DNA of 64,000 nucleotides from Rikenellaceae bacterium (GCA_017442365.1 JAFRZW010000016.1:1-64000); one strand, 5' to 3'. Positions 1 through 8,701 are shown, counted from the first letter of the stretch. A program made the numbers and translations. Notes: generated from the letters alone by a model not told the origin.

Positions 1-106
<106 letters not shown>

Positions 107-110
107 TCAA

Positions 111-143
111 GGAGCAAATCGAAAGGTTTGCTCCTTTTTTTTT
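111..143 (+). terminator. Terminator of the rRNA operon
   Basis: An 8-base perfect stem (111-118 with 127-134) is followed by a run of nine T, directly after the 5S gene. Confidence 0.9.
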
Positions 144-205
144 GTATGTGTATATAGTGCGCGAATAGCACGAAGTAGTCCCTTTTTGTGTGGTAGCAGA
201 TGTAC

Positions 206-291
206 TGAGTCTGTATTCAGACTCATCATCGGCGGGTGGGGGGCTCGGCTGAAAGCCGACCCGCCGATGATGACACGCCCCGCAGGGCGTG
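206..291. repeat. Cluster of three stacked palindromes
   Basis: Three perfect hairpins sit back to back: 206-213 with 218-225, 223-237 with 259-273 (15 bp, holding an inner 4-bp stem 246-249/255-258), and 274-280 with 285-291. None ends in a T-run, so they are not simple terminators. The stretch 144-362 holds no convincing gene. Similar clusters occur near 5.75, 7.65 and 17.7 kb. Confidence 0.75.
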
Positions 292-362
292 ATTCGACTC
301 CATATCCTCTATACCTATATATTATATATACGAAAATCCCAATCTCAGAGCAGAGGTCGGGG

Positions 363-393
363 TTGGTTGTTTTGGGAGTATTTCGTATATTTG
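363..393 (+). promoter_or_regulatory. Promoter of the DUF3784 gene
   Basis: TTG at 363-365 and TATATTTG at 386-393 are 20 bases apart, matching the Bacteroidota -33/-7 consensus. The start codon follows 22 bases later. Confidence 0.75.
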
Positions 394-415
394 TGAAAAT
401 ATTGATCAGGAAGCT

Positions 416-682
416 ATGATGTATCTAATTACTGTGCCGATAATTGTTGTGTGTGCGATTTTGATTCGATTTCGTCCGAATCTTGTCAATACGCTGTCGG
501 AGGAGGATCGTCGCAAAATGGATCCAAAGAAGATCGGTCGTATCGGTTTTTGGGGTATGATGACCACGGCTGCGCTGCTTATGGTGTGTTACTTTGCGAG
601 AGTGCCCGATATTATCGGTATGTTTGTGGTGATGCCGGGTGCAATCATAACGGCTGGTTTGATCCAAGCATCGATTAAATAG
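416..682 (+). CDS. DUF3784-type small membrane protein
   Basis: A protein of 88 residues with three hydrophobic segments (about 2-18, 47-62 and 66-84). Between the first two lies the polar stretch RPNLVNTLSEEDRRKMD, which resembles the conserved N-x-L-x-x-E-E-R-x-x-x-D signature of DUF3784 proteins, small membrane proteins of unknown function. A good promoter lies just upstream. The ATG at 419 is an equally possible start, one codon inside. It stands alone between the rRNA operon and tRNA-Ser. The family call rests on motif memory; no function is claimed. Confidence 0.75.
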   Translation: MMYLITVPIIVVCAILIRFRPNLVNTLSEEDRRKMDPKKIGRIGFWGMMTTAALLMVCYFARVPDIIGMFVVMPGAIITAGLIQASIK

Positions 683-811
683 ATTTTGTTGTTTTCGTGT
701 AACTTATTGATATTCAGCGCGCAGGTGTAAAATGTGTTCTTTTTTGCATTTTTTTGCCCCGAAACGATACAACTTAACGAAAAAATACCTATCTTTGCAA
801 CGCTTTTGAAA

Positions 812-898
812 GGAAAGATGCCGGAGTGGTCGATCGGGCCGCACTCGAAATGCGGTGTACGGGCAACTGTACCGGGGGTTCGAATCCCTCTCTTTCCG
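812..898 (+). tRNA. tRNA-Ser (CGA)
   Basis: A full cloverleaf of 87 bases: acceptor GGAAAGA pairs with TCTTTCC, the anticodon loop CTCGAAA gives CGA (codon UCG), and the long variable arm expected of class II serine tRNAs is present. CCA is not encoded. A -7 box TATCTTTG lies at 790-797 and a terminator follows. Confidence 0.95.
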
Positions 899-913
899 CA
901 AAACGAACGAAGC

Positions 914-949
914 AAAGAGATGTTGAAGAAATTCGACATCTCTTTTTTT
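914..949 (+). terminator. Terminator after tRNA-Ser
   Basis: Ten-base perfect stem 914-923 / 936-945 running into a T-tract. Confidence 0.85.
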
Positions 950-1005
950 ATATCCAACGCTCACAAACTTGTTCGAGGAATAAGATAGGAACGCATTAAT
1001 AACCA

Positions 1006-1044
1006 TACAAAAAACACCCGCACTCGATGCTGAGCGCGGGTGTT
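1006..1044 (-). terminator. Terminator of the OmpP1/FadL-like gene
   Basis: Nine-base perfect stem 1013-1021 / 1036-1044; reading leftward it ends in a T-rich run (1006-1012). Confidence 0.85.
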
Positions 1045-1085
1045 GTGGTTTTACTTTTTCGGGCGAAAATTCCCTCCCAGCCGAA

Positions 1086-2726
1086 TTACATTCGCACGCT
1101 GAACGAGAGCATTGCCTGATGGCGGTGGAGGTTGCCTGTCAGCTCACCACTTGCCGAGGTGAACGATCCTGATGCGTTCTGGTAGTAGAACAGATCGTAG
1201 GTCGAGAGTTCGGTGTTCTGATAGACATAGGTCAAATCAAGCGAGCAACGGCCGAAATTGAAGCCCATACCCACCGAAGCACTCGATGTGGTGCTTTCGA
1301 TCGGGTTGTCGAAAATAGCGTTCTTGTCCTTCATCATCGTGCCGTAGTAGGCGTAACCTGCACGCAAAGCGAGTTGGGGCAACGGACGCACCTCCAATCC
1401 TGCACGCAGCGTGTTTGCACCCTTGAAATTGGCTTTAACAGCCTCCTTGTAGCCATTCTTGGCAACGTGTCCGGCATTCATATCGAGGCGCATACCGTTG
1501 TACCACGTGCGCTCATAATCGACCGAAAGGATAGCCGTCTGCCCCAAGGCGTATGACGCACCGAGCATCAATCGTGTGGGGGTGTAGTATTCGCAAGTCG
1601 AGCGCAATTCGTCGGTATATTGCACGCTGCCGTCGCTCTCAACATATTGATCGTTAGGAATGTCGAATGCCTTGACAAACATCTGTCCGTAGTACGAGCG
1701 ATCGATGACCATCGCGGTCGGGGTGTGGATCGCAAGTCCAAGACGCAGACCATCGATAGGACGATAGATAACGCCGGCCTTGAAATTGACGCCTACACCC
1801 TCAGCGATAACGCGCTGAATGTAGTCGGTATAGATCAGCGGTACGTTCGACGGTCGCACGTCGCTAATGCCGATCACGTTGCCGTCGGCGTCGAGATGTA
1901 GGCCGTTATTCGTGTAGCTCTCGCCATAGAATACGGTCTTGTCGTGTTCGAGGTCGATGATTCCGATCGAAAAACCGAAATAGACCTTGTTTTGCATATT
2001 GAAACCGCCCGATAGGTTGAACTCTGCGAGATGACCGCGGCTATCGACCTGCGACAGGTGCTCAACCGAGGCGTCGGGAGCAATCGAAGTGGTGATGTAC
2101 TCGGTGTCGCTATTGGGATCGGGATCGATCAGATAGTTTTTGTAGGCGAGCACTGCGCCCCAAAGATGCTGAGGTTGAACATTATAGACCTCACCCTTCA
2201 ACGTGCTTTGGCGCACGCCGCTGAGTTGCTGCTCGAACATATCGGCAATCGAGGCCGCGCTATTAGGCGTGCGAGCCGACAATCGGTAGTTGTAATCTGC
2301 CAGCTTGTTGTAGGCAAGACCAAAGGTAAAGCTGGTGAGGTTGCCCGAACTCTGATACAGATTCCACGCCGCTCCGAAGTTGTTCATCGAGAAGCGGTTA
2401 CGTGATTGTTCGCCATAGGGCGTAGCAAACTGCGACGAGTTGAAGTTCATACCCAGAGTCATACTCACCTCCGACGAGCGGTACATACCCAAGCCTGCGG
2501 GGTTGATCGACATCGACGCCAGATCGGCTCCGAGCGAGGTGAATGCACCTGCCATTGCAGACGAGCGCGCTGTGCCGTAGTTGTGCGAAACCTGACTATA
2601 CTGCACCATATCGGTAATCAGAAAGTCCGACTGACCCACCGTCAGTCCGCCGAATGTCTGTGCCGACGCACCGATCGAGAGTGCAGCTGCGCAGAGCGTT
2701 GTAAGAAAATATCTGTTTGCTTTCAT
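1086..2726 (-). CDS. OmpP1/FadL/TodX-family outer membrane protein
   Basis: A 546-residue outer membrane beta-barrel protein. Residues 1-22 form a signal peptide ending in ASA. The N-terminal region carries GTARSSAMAGAF followed by NPAGLGMYRSSE, the hallmark of Bacteroidota relatives of the FadL long-chain fatty-acid/hydrophobic-compound channel family. The rest alternates polar and hydrophobic residues with aromatic girdles, as in barrels, and the chain ends in SFSVRM, close to a typical outer membrane C-terminus. It has its own terminator, and the lipoprotein gene upstream lies 53 bases away, so the two may share a transcript. The substrate cannot be told from sequence. Confidence 0.88.
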   Translation of the reverse strand: MKANRYFLTTLCAAALSIGASAQTFGGLTVGQSDFLITDMVQYSQVSHNYGTARSSAMAGAFTSLGADLASMSINPAGLGMYRSSEVSMTLGMNFNSSQFATPYGEQSRNRFSMNNFGAAWNLYQSSGNLTSFTFGLAYNKLADYNYRLSARTPNSAASIADMFEQQLSGVRQSTLKGEVYNVQPQHLWGAVLAYKNYLIDPDPNSDTEYITTSIAPDASVEHLSQVDSRGHLAEFNLSGGFNMQNKVYFGFSIGIIDLEHDKTVFYGESYTNNGLHLDADGNVIGISDVRPSNVPLIYTDYIQRVIAEGVGVNFKAGVIYRPIDGLRLGLAIHTPTAMVIDRSYYGQMFVKAFDIPNDQYVESDGSVQYTDELRSTCEYYTPTRLMLGASYALGQTAILSVDYERTWYNGMRLDMNAGHVAKNGYKEAVKANFKGANTLRAGLEVRPLPQLALRAGYAYYGTMMKDKNAIFDNPIESTTSSASVGMGFNFGRCSLDLTYVYQNTELSTYDLFYYQNASGSFTSASGELTGNLHRHQAMLSFSVRM

Positions 2727-2779
2727 TTCAATCCGTTTTTTTAGTCAATAAATCAATCAGTTACTATGTGCCTATTGGA

Positions 2780-3871
2780 TTATCTGCCGCGGGTCGAGGT
2801 GCCGCCACCGCCGTAGCTGCCACCCGATGAGCCGCCACTGTAACCGCCACCGCTTGATGAGCGACCACCGCCACCGCTGTAACTGCTGCCCGACGAGCGC
2901 GAGCTACCCGAGCTGTATGATGAGCGCGATGAACTGCTCGATGAGTTGCTGCGATAGCGACTCGGAACACCCGAGCTATTCGACGAGCGGCTGCTCGAAC
3001 TGCTGACACTGCTGTTGTTGCGTGTGCGGTAGCTGCCTCCACCGACTGCCGAACGATTACCCGACGTGCTGCTTGAACCGCCGATAGTACCCGTGGTGCG
3101 GTACGGCGAACGATAGATTACACCCGGGCGACCGCTACCACCGCCACCGAATGATGGTTTATGAACAGGACCGTGTGCAGGACCGTGGTTCGGACCATAG
3201 TGAGGCCACCACCAATCGTAGTGCGGACGCCAGCCGAAGCCCCAATTCATACCATACCACGAATCGTACCACGGATCCCACCAATAGTGGCGCCAATACC
3301 ACGACGAGGGGTAGTACCACGGTGAGTAGTAGTAGCTCCACGGGTTGCGCCAACCGAACGAGAAGTTGATTGTCGTGCCCCAACCGCCGAACATCGAGGT
3401 GATGTACTTAGGCTCGACCCACACCTGATCGCCCATTACGATAATGTTGTAGAAGGCAGGATCGTAGGCCGAAAGGAACGAGTACGCACCGCTATAACGC
3501 AGGTTGTAGTAGCTCGATGGCATATTGTAGTAGGGCGAATCGAAGCCGCGCAGGCGACGAGCGTATGCACTCTCGTAGGTGTCGGCAACCACGCTCGTAT
3601 AGTCGAGGTCGTTTGGATTCGTGATCTCTTTATATTTCATCTCGGCCTTAGCCGCCTCGGCAGCAGCAACCATTGCTTCATATTCGGCACGACGAGCCTC
3701 GGCCTCTGCTTTGGCTATCTCGGCTTGACGTCGCTCCTCCTTCGCGATGGCCTCGCGGTCGTGAGTTGCATACAGATCGTCGTGGTAGTAACCTGAATAG
3801 AGGGACGATGTACACCCTCCGAGCATCGTCGCTCCAACGAGCGCGACTGCAAATGTAAAGATGTTCCTCAT
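2780..3871 (-). CDS. Lipoprotein with coiled-coil, Trp/Tyr block and Ser/Gly tail
   Basis: A 363-residue protein when read from the ATG at 3871; a start at 3898 would add nine residues ahead of the signal peptide. The lipobox LGGC at residues 17-20 predicts a lipoprotein. Then come an Ala/Glu/Arg-rich helical stretch (about 40-85), a folded-looking middle, a block dense in Trp and Tyr (about 170-225), a His/Gly/Pro segment, and a long Ser/Gly/Arg tail to the end. The composition suggests a cell-surface structural or adhesive role, but no known domain was recognised. GGAG precedes the chosen start. Its promoter appears to be the divergent one at 4062-4092, shared with the proS region. Confidence 0.8.
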   Translation of the reverse strand: MRNIFTFAVALVGATMLGGCTSSLYSGYYHDDLYATHDREAIAKEERRQAEIAKAEAEARRAEYEAMVAAAEAAKAEMKYKEITNPNDLDYTSVVADTYESAYARRLRGFDSPYYNMPSSYYNLRYSGAYSFLSAYDPAFYNIIVMGDQVWVEPKYITSMFGGWGTTINFSFGWRNPWSYYYSPWYYPSSWYWRHYWWDPWYDSWYGMNWGFGWRPHYDWWWPHYGPNHGPAHGPVHKPSFGGGGSGRPGVIYRSPYRTTGTIGGSSSTSGNRSAVGGGSYRTRNNSSVSSSSSRSSNSSGVPSRYRSNSSSSSSRSSYSSGSSRSSGSSYSGGGGRSSSGGGYSGGSSGGSYGGGGTSTRGR

Positions 3872-4061
3872 AGCTCCATTAATAAAATTAGTTCTCATTT
3901 GACTATTATCCTTGTTAGTTTAATTCCGAACGAAAACCGTACCGCGCACAGCCTCGGTGATCGTTCTTCTGTTACTATATAGACGCACAAGTGGGGCAAA
4001 ATGTTGCATTGCCACCGACCAAACGCCATTTTTAGGGGGTGAACCGCCTAATTAATTTGGT

Positions 4062-4092
4062 CAAAGGTACATATTTTATATCATAATTGCAA
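4062..4092 (-). promoter_or_regulatory. Leftward promoter for the aromatic-rich lipoprotein
   Basis: On the minus strand, TTG (4090-4092) and TACCTTTG (4062-4069) are 20 bases apart. A plus-strand -7 box TACCTTTG at 4102-4109 serves proS, so the two promoters are back to back. The implied 5' leader of the lipoprotein is about 185 bases. Confidence 0.7.
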
Positions 4093-4160
4093 AAAAAGAC
4101 GTACCTTTGCACTCGGCTTCGAGCCGTAGTATGATAACTATTGAAAGTAAATAAGATAAA

Positions 4161-5642
4161 ATGGCAAAGGAATTAAAAGATTTGACACGCCGCGAGGAGA
4201 ACTATTCGCAGTGGTACAACGATCTGGTCGTTAAGGCAGGTCTGGCCGAAAACTCGGCTGTGCGTGGTTGTATGGTGATTAAGCCCTACGGTTACGCAAT
4301 TTGGGAGAAGATGCACGATGCGCTGGACAAGATGTTCAAGGCTACGGGTCATCAGAATGCCTATTTCCCACTTTTCATTCCCAAGTCGTTCTTTTCGCGC
4401 GAGGCTGACCACGTCGAGGGTTTTGCTAAGGAGTGTGCCGTTGTTACGCACTACCGATTGAAGAATAGCCCCGATGGCGGTGTTACGGTCGATCCCGCAG
4501 CTAAGCTCGAAGAGGAGCTGATCGTGCGTCCCACCTCGGAGACTATCATCTGGAACACCTATAAGAATTGGATTCAGTCGTACCGCGACCTGCCGATTCT
4601 GTGCAACCAGTGGGCAAACGTTGTTCGTTGGGAGATGCGTACGCGTCTGTTCCTGCGCACGGCTGAGTTCTTGTGGCAGGAGGGACACACCGCACACGAA
4701 ACCAAGGAGGAGGCTATCGAGGAGGCAACAAAGATGATCGGTGTCTATAAGGATTTTGCCGAGAACTTTATGGGTGTGCCCGTAATCGTGGGTCATAAGA
4801 GTCCTAACGAGCGTTTTGCAGGTGCGTTGGATACGCTGACCATCGAGGCTCTGATGCAGGACGGTAAGGCTTTGCAGAGCGGTACGTCGCACTTCTTGGG
4901 TCAGAACTTCGCTAAGGCTTTCGACGTGCAATATACCACCCGCGAGGGTAAGTTGGAGTATGTTTGGGCAACGTCGTGGGGCGTTTCGACCCGTCTGATG
5001 GGTGCGTTGATTATGGCTCACTCGGATAATAACGGTCTGGTGCTGCCTCCGAAATTGGCTCCTATTCAGGTTGTTATGGTGCCTATCTACAAGGGCGAGG
5101 AGGAGTTGAAGAACGTAGTCGAGAAGCTGCGTCCGATTGCCGAGGCTTTGGAGGCTAAGGGCGTGAGCGTCAAGATCGACGACCGCGACAATGTGCGCTC
5201 GGGCTTCAAGTTTGCCGAGTATGAGTTGAAGGGCGTGCCTGTGCGTCTGGCAATGGGTGGCCGCGATATCGCCAACGGTACGATCGAGGTTGCTCGCCGC
5301 GATACGCTCGAAAAGTGCACAATGCCTCAGGAGGGTATCGTTGAGCACATCGTAGCGCTGTTGGACCAGATCCAGAAGGGTATCTTCGAGAAGGCACTGA
5401 ACTTCCGCAACTCGATGATTACGCGCGTCGATACGTGGGACGAGTTCTGCCGCGTATTGGACGAGAAGGGTGGTTTCATTTCGGCACATTGGGACGGCAC
5501 GGTCGAGACCGAGGTGGCGATCAAGGAGGCTACCAAGGCTACGATCCGTTGTATTCCTCTCGATGTCGAGGAGGAGGAGGGTACTTGTATCTTCTCGGGC
5601 AAGCCGTCGCACCACCGCGTTCTGTTCGCTCGCAGCTACTAA
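4161..5642 (+). CDS. proS: Prolyl-tRNA synthetase, archaeal/eukaryal type
   Basis: A class II aminoacyl-tRNA synthetase of 493 residues that charges tRNA-Pro in the cytoplasm. Its length, the opening [16 protein letters not shown], the motif 2 region with [24 protein letters not shown], and a C-terminus ending in Tyr fit the shorter archaeal/eukaryal-like ProS, which has no inserted editing domain as in E. coli. The order is catalytic core (1-270), anticodon-binding domain (about 285-390) and the C-terminal zinc-binding-like domain. A -7 box sits at 4102-4109, with a small hairpin (4114-4126) in the leader. A bidirectional terminator follows. Confidence 0.97.
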   Translation: MAKELKDLTRREENYSQWYNDLVVKAGLAENSAVRGCMVIKPYGYAIWEKMHDALDKMFKATGHQNAYFPLFIPKSFFSREADHVEGFAKECAVVTHYRLKNSPDGGVTVDPAAKLEEELIVRPTSETIIWNTYKNWIQSYRDLPILCNQWANVVRWEMRTRLFLRTAEFLWQEGHTAHETKEEAIEEATKMIGVYKDFAENFMGVPVIVGHKSPNERFAGALDTLTIEALMQDGKALQSGTSHFLGQNFAKAFDVQYTTREGKLEYVWATSWGVSTRLMGALIMAHSDNNGLVLPPKLAPIQVVMVPIYKGEEELKNVVEKLRPIAEALEAKGVSVKIDDRDNVRSGFKFAEYELKGVPVRLAMGGRDIANGTIEVARRDTLEKCTMPQEGIVEHIVALLDQIQKGIFEKALNFRNSMITRVDTWDEFCRVLDEKGGFISAHWDGTVETEVAIKEATKATIRCIPLDVEEEEGTCIFSGKPSHHRVLFARSY

Positions 5643-5666
5643 TTCGACCGAGCGCAACGCAAAAAC

Positions 5667-5698
5667 AAAGAGCGACCCAAATGCGGGTCGCTCTTTTT
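5667..5698 (+). terminator. Terminator after proS
   Basis: Twelve-base perfect stem 5667-5678 / 5685-5696 with A- and T-tracts on its two sides, so it could work in both directions. Confidence 0.9.
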
Positions 5699-5743
5699 GT
5701 ATTTAATTGGCAGAGTATTTAATTGGCGGGCGCACCTTCGTGG

Positions 5744-5824
5744 GCTTTGGCGATTTCAAAAAAAATCGCCAAAGCGCAATTCAAGATTAAAAATTCAAGG
5801 TTCAAGATTCAAAATTCAAAATTA
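5744..5824. repeat. Palindrome plus heptamer array
   Basis: A 13-bp perfect inverted repeat (5744-5756 / 5763-5775) is followed by about seven heptamers of the AATTCAA / GATTCAA type (5777-5824). It lies between the proS terminator and the 3' end of the ferredoxin gene. The same pairing of palindrome and heptamers recurs near 7.6 and 17.7 kb. Confidence 0.7.
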
Positions 5825-5927
5825 GAATCTTTGCCGCTCTTCGCCTCATACCAAAAATTAAGGTCCGTCCCTCCGAGAGGAACGAGCCTTGTTCTGAATG
5901 CGTATCTGATTGTGTCAGAGCCGTCGA

Positions 5928-6098
5928 TTACTCAGCCGAGATTGCCTCCGAGGGGCAAACGCCAGCGCAAGTACCGCAGTCCATACACTTGTCGGGATCG
6001 ATTACATAAACATCACCAGCCGAGATAGCCTCTACCGGACATTCGTCGATGCACGAGCCACACGCTACGCACAGATCGGGATTGATTTTGTAAGCCAT
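5928..6098 (-). CDS. Small 2[4Fe-4S] ferredoxin
   Basis: A 56-residue protein starting MAYKINPDLC. It holds two complete cluster motifs, CVACGSCIDECP (10-21) and CMDCGTCAGVCP (38-49), so it should carry two [4Fe-4S] clusters in the clostridial ferredoxin fold. It is a soluble low-potential electron carrier and a natural partner for the pyruvate:ferredoxin oxidoreductase at 10.8-14.4 kb. A -7 box (minus strand TATATTTG) lies at 6136-6143; no clear -33 box was seen. Confidence 0.95.
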   Translation of the reverse strand: MAYKINPDLCVACGSCIDECPVEAISAGDVYVIDPDKCMDCGTCAGVCPSEAISAE

Positions 6099-6146
6099 TG
6101 TCGTAAATTTAATTTGTTTAGGAAATTTCGTTATGCAAATATATGC

Positions 6147-6203
6147 AAAAAATCGAGATTACGCCACCTTTCGCAAAGAATTTTCGTGCGTAACCTCGAT
6201 TTT
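6147..6203 (-). terminator. Terminator of serS
   Basis: A 15-base stem with one mismatch (about 6148-6162 with 6188-6202); leftward it runs into a T-rich stretch. It overlaps the promoter zone of the ferredoxin gene. Confidence 0.7.
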
Positions 6204-6211
6204 CTATGCGT

Positions 6212-7483
6212 TTAGTCAATCATATCGAAACCGGTGTAGGGAACCAGCACCTCGGGAATGCGAATACCCTCGGGAGTCTGGTTGTTCTCCAACAGCGCAG
6301 CCACGATACGAGGCAGAGCCAACGACGAACCGTTCAAAGTGTGTGCCAGCTGGGTCTTCTTGTCAGCCGAGCGGTAGCGCAACTTCAAGCGGTTAGCCTG
6401 GAACGATTCGAAGTTCGAAACCGACGAAACCTCCAACCAACGCTTCTGAGCCTCCGAATAGACCTCGAAGTCGTAGGTCAGTGCCGAGGTGAACGACATA
6501 TCGCCGCCACACAGACGCAGGATACGGTAGGGCAGGCCGAGTGCCTTAACCAGCTGCTCAACGTGAGCAACCATACCGTCCAGAGCCTCATACGACTTCT
6601 CGGGCAGAGCCAGCTGTACGATCTCGACCTTGTCGAACTGGTGCAGACGGTTCAGACCGCGCACGTCCTTACCATACGAGCCTGCCTCACGACGGAAGCA
6701 AGGGGTGTAGGCGGTAACCTTCACGGGGAAGTCGCTCTCGTCGAGGATCACATCGCGGAAGATGTTGGTAACGGGGACCTCAGCCGTCGGAACGAGGTAG
6801 AAGTTGTCGGCCGTAGCGTGGTACATCTGACCCTCCTTATCGGGCAGCTGACCCGTACCGAAGCCCGACGCCTCATTGACCATAATGGGAGGCTCAACCT
6901 CCTGATAACCGGCTGCGGTATTGTGATCGAGGAAGTAGTTGATCAGCGCGCGCTGCAAACGAGCACCCTTACCCTTATAGACGGGGAAACCTGCACCCGT
7001 GAGCTTCACACCCAACTCGAAGTCGATGATGTCGTACTTGCGAGCCAACTCCCAGTGGGGCAGCGGATTCTCGGGAAGCTCGGTGTAGTTCTCGACCAAC
7101 TTCACAACCACGTTATCCTCAGCCGTGCGACCTTCGGGAACGATCTCGGCGGGGAAGTTGGGCAGCGATACGATCGCAGCGTTCAACTCCTCCTGTACGG
7201 CGGTCGATTCAGCCTGCAACTCAGCCGACTTCTTCTTCAACTCAGCCACGTTAGCCTTAGCCTGCTCGGCCTCCTCGCGGCGACCCTGACCCATCAGCAT
7301 ACCAATCTCTTTGGCAGCCTTGTTCTGTGCGGCGAGCATCGTGTCTAACTCAACCTGAATAGCACGACGGCGATCGTCCAACTCGATGATCTTATCGATG
7401 ACGGGGGCAGCATCGACGCCCTTCTTGGCCAGCTTAGCGATTGCAGCGGCCTTGTCATCGCGGATTTGCTTGATAGTTAGCAT
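6212..7483 (-). CDS. serS: Seryl-tRNA synthetase
   Basis: A class II synthetase of 423 residues, normal for the family. Residues 1-110 form the long antiparallel coiled-coil arm that grips the variable arm of tRNA-Ser. The catalytic part shows LVPTAEVPVTN, then TPCFRREAGSYGKDVRGLNRLHQFDKVE (motif 2 region), and near the end the motif 3 stretch TLNGSSLALPRIVAALLEN. The promoter is at 7534-7563 and the gene is single. Nothing is unusual in the protein. Confidence 0.97.
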   Translation of the reverse strand: MLTIKQIRDDKAAAIAKLAKKGVDAAPVIDKIIELDDRRRAIQVELDTMLAAQNKAAKEIGMLMGQGRREEAEQAKANVAELKKKSAELQAESTAVQEELNAAIVSLPNFPAEIVPEGRTAEDNVVVKLVENYTELPENPLPHWELARKYDIIDFELGVKLTGAGFPVYKGKGARLQRALINYFLDHNTAAGYQEVEPPIMVNEASGFGTGQLPDKEGQMYHATADNFYLVPTAEVPVTNIFRDVILDESDFPVKVTAYTPCFRREAGSYGKDVRGLNRLHQFDKVEIVQLALPEKSYEALDGMVAHVEQLVKALGLPYRILRLCGGDMSFTSALTYDFEVYSEAQKRWLEVSSVSNFESFQANRLKLRYRSADKKTQLAHTLNGSSLALPRIVAALLENNQTPEGIRIPEVLVPYTGFDMID

Positions 7484-7533
7484 TTTGTTATCTGTTTTTA
7501 GTTTTGTTGTCGATTGACGATTGTATCAAACCA

Positions 7534-7563
7534 CAAAGTTAGTAACTTTAATTCAAAATTCAA
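7534..7563 (-). promoter_or_regulatory. serS promoter, -33 box within a heptamer repeat
   Basis: Minus-strand TAACTTTG at 7534-7541 and TTG at 7561-7563, 19 bases apart. The -33 box is supplied by the AATTCAA heptamer array that begins at 7551. Confidence 0.7.
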
Positions 7564-7813
7564 GATTCAAGATTCAAAATTAACACGCCGAAGAGCGTGT
7601 TTTGCTAATTTTTCTTTGTCTTTATGTTGGAGGACTGAAACGCACGCGGTGGCGTGGGGCGGCGCGATTTTCAATCGCGGGCGCCACCGCGTGAGTCGAT
7701 TTCCGAGAAATCGACGTTTGCATTTGAAATGTATTTGGCAAAATCTTCGATTTTGACACACTCTCGGTGGCTCGTGCGACTTTTGTCGCACGCCCCCCCC
7801 AGCCACCGAGAGT
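7551..7813. repeat. Heptamer array and nested palindrome cluster
   Basis: This fills most of the 395-base gap between serS and the next gene. After five AATTCAA-type heptamers (7551-7585) come three palindromic blocks: 7643-7654 / 7682-7693 (12 bp) enclosing 7663-7669 / 7673-7679; 7695-7703 / 7707-7715 (9 bp); and 7760-7772 / 7801-7813 (13 bp) enclosing 7773-7780 / 7785-7792. Eight C in a row end the last loop. All arms are perfect. No reading frame here looks coding. Confidence 0.75.
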
Positions 7814-7827
7814 GCGTGTTCTGCGCA

Positions 7828-7858
7828 AACAAAAAAGCCGCACTTCGAAAAGCGCGGC
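7828..7858 (-). terminator. Terminator of the small lipoprotein gene
   Basis: Stem GCCGC/GCGGC with an inner CTT/AAG (7837-7845 / 7850-7858) and six A at 7831-7836, giving a leftward T-run. Confidence 0.7.
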
Positions 7859-7878
7859 CTGAATCTGCATTGATAGCC

Positions 7879-8487
7879 CTACTGAATAAAGATACCCAAA
7901 ATTGCCTGTTTTACAGCATCAAAGTTTCGACTATTCTCATCTGCAAGCGTAAAGGTCCAGACATCATTAACACCGTCGCAGGTCATTGTGCAGACATTGT
8001 CGTTATAAGTGCAGTGAAAAACGCCCGTATCGATCTGTTCTTCAGAGACTTTTACTCTGAATTTGATCAATCGTCCCAGTTCGTCATACTCGCACGTAAA
8101 GCTTTCTGATTCATCTAATCTATCATTTGAACTCCATTTGTATTTCCCAATATTCTCCATCGCTGAAGCATTTTTGAGCTGATCAACAGCCTGCTCAATT
8201 GCAGCAAGACGCTCTTCGTTAGGACACTCGGTTGGGGAGGGCGTGGGTGCAGGAGTAGTCGTATTGAGGTGCTCTACAACAAGCTTTACCAACGAGTCAT
8301 AATTGGGCTCTTTGATCGTTTCTACACGTTTTTCGAGAGTCTCGATACGGGTAAGAAGTTCTTTAATGGTATCGTTGCAGTTACAATTTACGATCTCTTG
8401 CAGATCATCGGCGCACGCCATAATCGAAACGCTAATCACCAAGCCCAAAGCAAAAGCGGCTAATACGGAAAAAGGCTTTTTGAACAT
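7879..8487 (-). CDS. Hypothetical lipoprotein with coiled coil
   Basis: A 202-residue protein not matched to a known family. Residues 1-25 form a signal peptide with lipobox IMAC (Cys 25). A coiled-coil stretch follows (about 40-75), then a Thr/Pro spacer (TTTPAPTPSPTEC) and a C-terminal domain (about 110-202) rich in beta strands and Cys. The segment FTCEYDELGRLIKFRVKV recalls YD-type beta repeats, but only one copy is seen. A single gene with its own terminator. Likely anchored in a membrane facing the periplasm or surface; role unknown. Confidence 0.7.
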   Translation of the reverse strand: MFKKPFSVLAAFALGLVISVSIMACADDLQEIVNCNCNDTIKELLTRIETLEKRVETIKEPNYDSLVKLVVEHLNTTTPAPTPSPTECPNEERLAAIEQAVDQLKNASAMENIGKYKWSSNDRLDESESFTCEYDELGRLIKFRVKVSEEQIDTGVFHCTYNDNVCTMTCDGVNDVWTFTLADENSRNFDAVKQAILGIFIQ

Positions 8488-8581
8488 AATTAGGATGTGT
8501 TAAATTAAAATGTGTTGAAATATTTTTAGCAAAATTATGAAATTTTATGCGAAATTGTTCTGTAAAATTGTGTCCCTTTTG

Positions 8582-8613
8582 TTTGTTTTTTTCGTGAGAA
8601 ATTGGTAAATTTG
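8582..8613 (+). promoter_or_regulatory. Promoter upstream of tnaA leader
   Basis: TTTG at 8582-8585 and TAAATTTG at 8606-8613, 20 bases apart. Transcription would begin near 8620, leaving about 235 bases before tnaA. Confidence 0.75.
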
Positions 8614-8620
8614 TCAAAAG

Positions 8621-8698
8621 ATGAAAAATCGAAGCAGCATAATGCGCTCGGCGGAGCAGTTCCGCAATATCAAAAAGCGCGACGAATTCCTCTCATAG
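8621..8698 (+). CDS. Possible 25-residue leader peptide of tnaA
   Basis: The reading frame MKNRSSIMRSAEQFRNIKKR... starts about seven bases after the -7 box, so it would be translated from a nearly leaderless transcript. It has no Trp, unlike the TnaC leader of E. coli. A GC-rich hairpin follows the stop codon, and tnaA begins 157 bases further on. It may be a regulatory leader or chance; only position supports it. Confidence 0.3.
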   Translation: MKNRSSIMRSAEQFRNIKKRDEFLS

Positions 8699-8701
8699 CC
8701 G

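Noticed and set aside
186..419. 77-codon plus-strand frame
   Set aside because: It runs through the palindrome cluster and the DUF3784 promoter, and its sequence is Arg/Ile-rich without family features.
589..1006. Overlapping frames on both strands across tRNA-Ser
   Set aside because: They read through the tRNA and its terminator; the phrase RKERDSNPRYSC is the well-known false peptide from antisense tRNA.
4173..5657. 494-codon minus-strand frame opposite proS
   Set aside because: A frame left open by biased codon use of the real gene; it contains no domain, and proS is certain. The same applies to long antisense frames opposite serS, tnaA, nifJ, typA, uvrB, recN and ychF.
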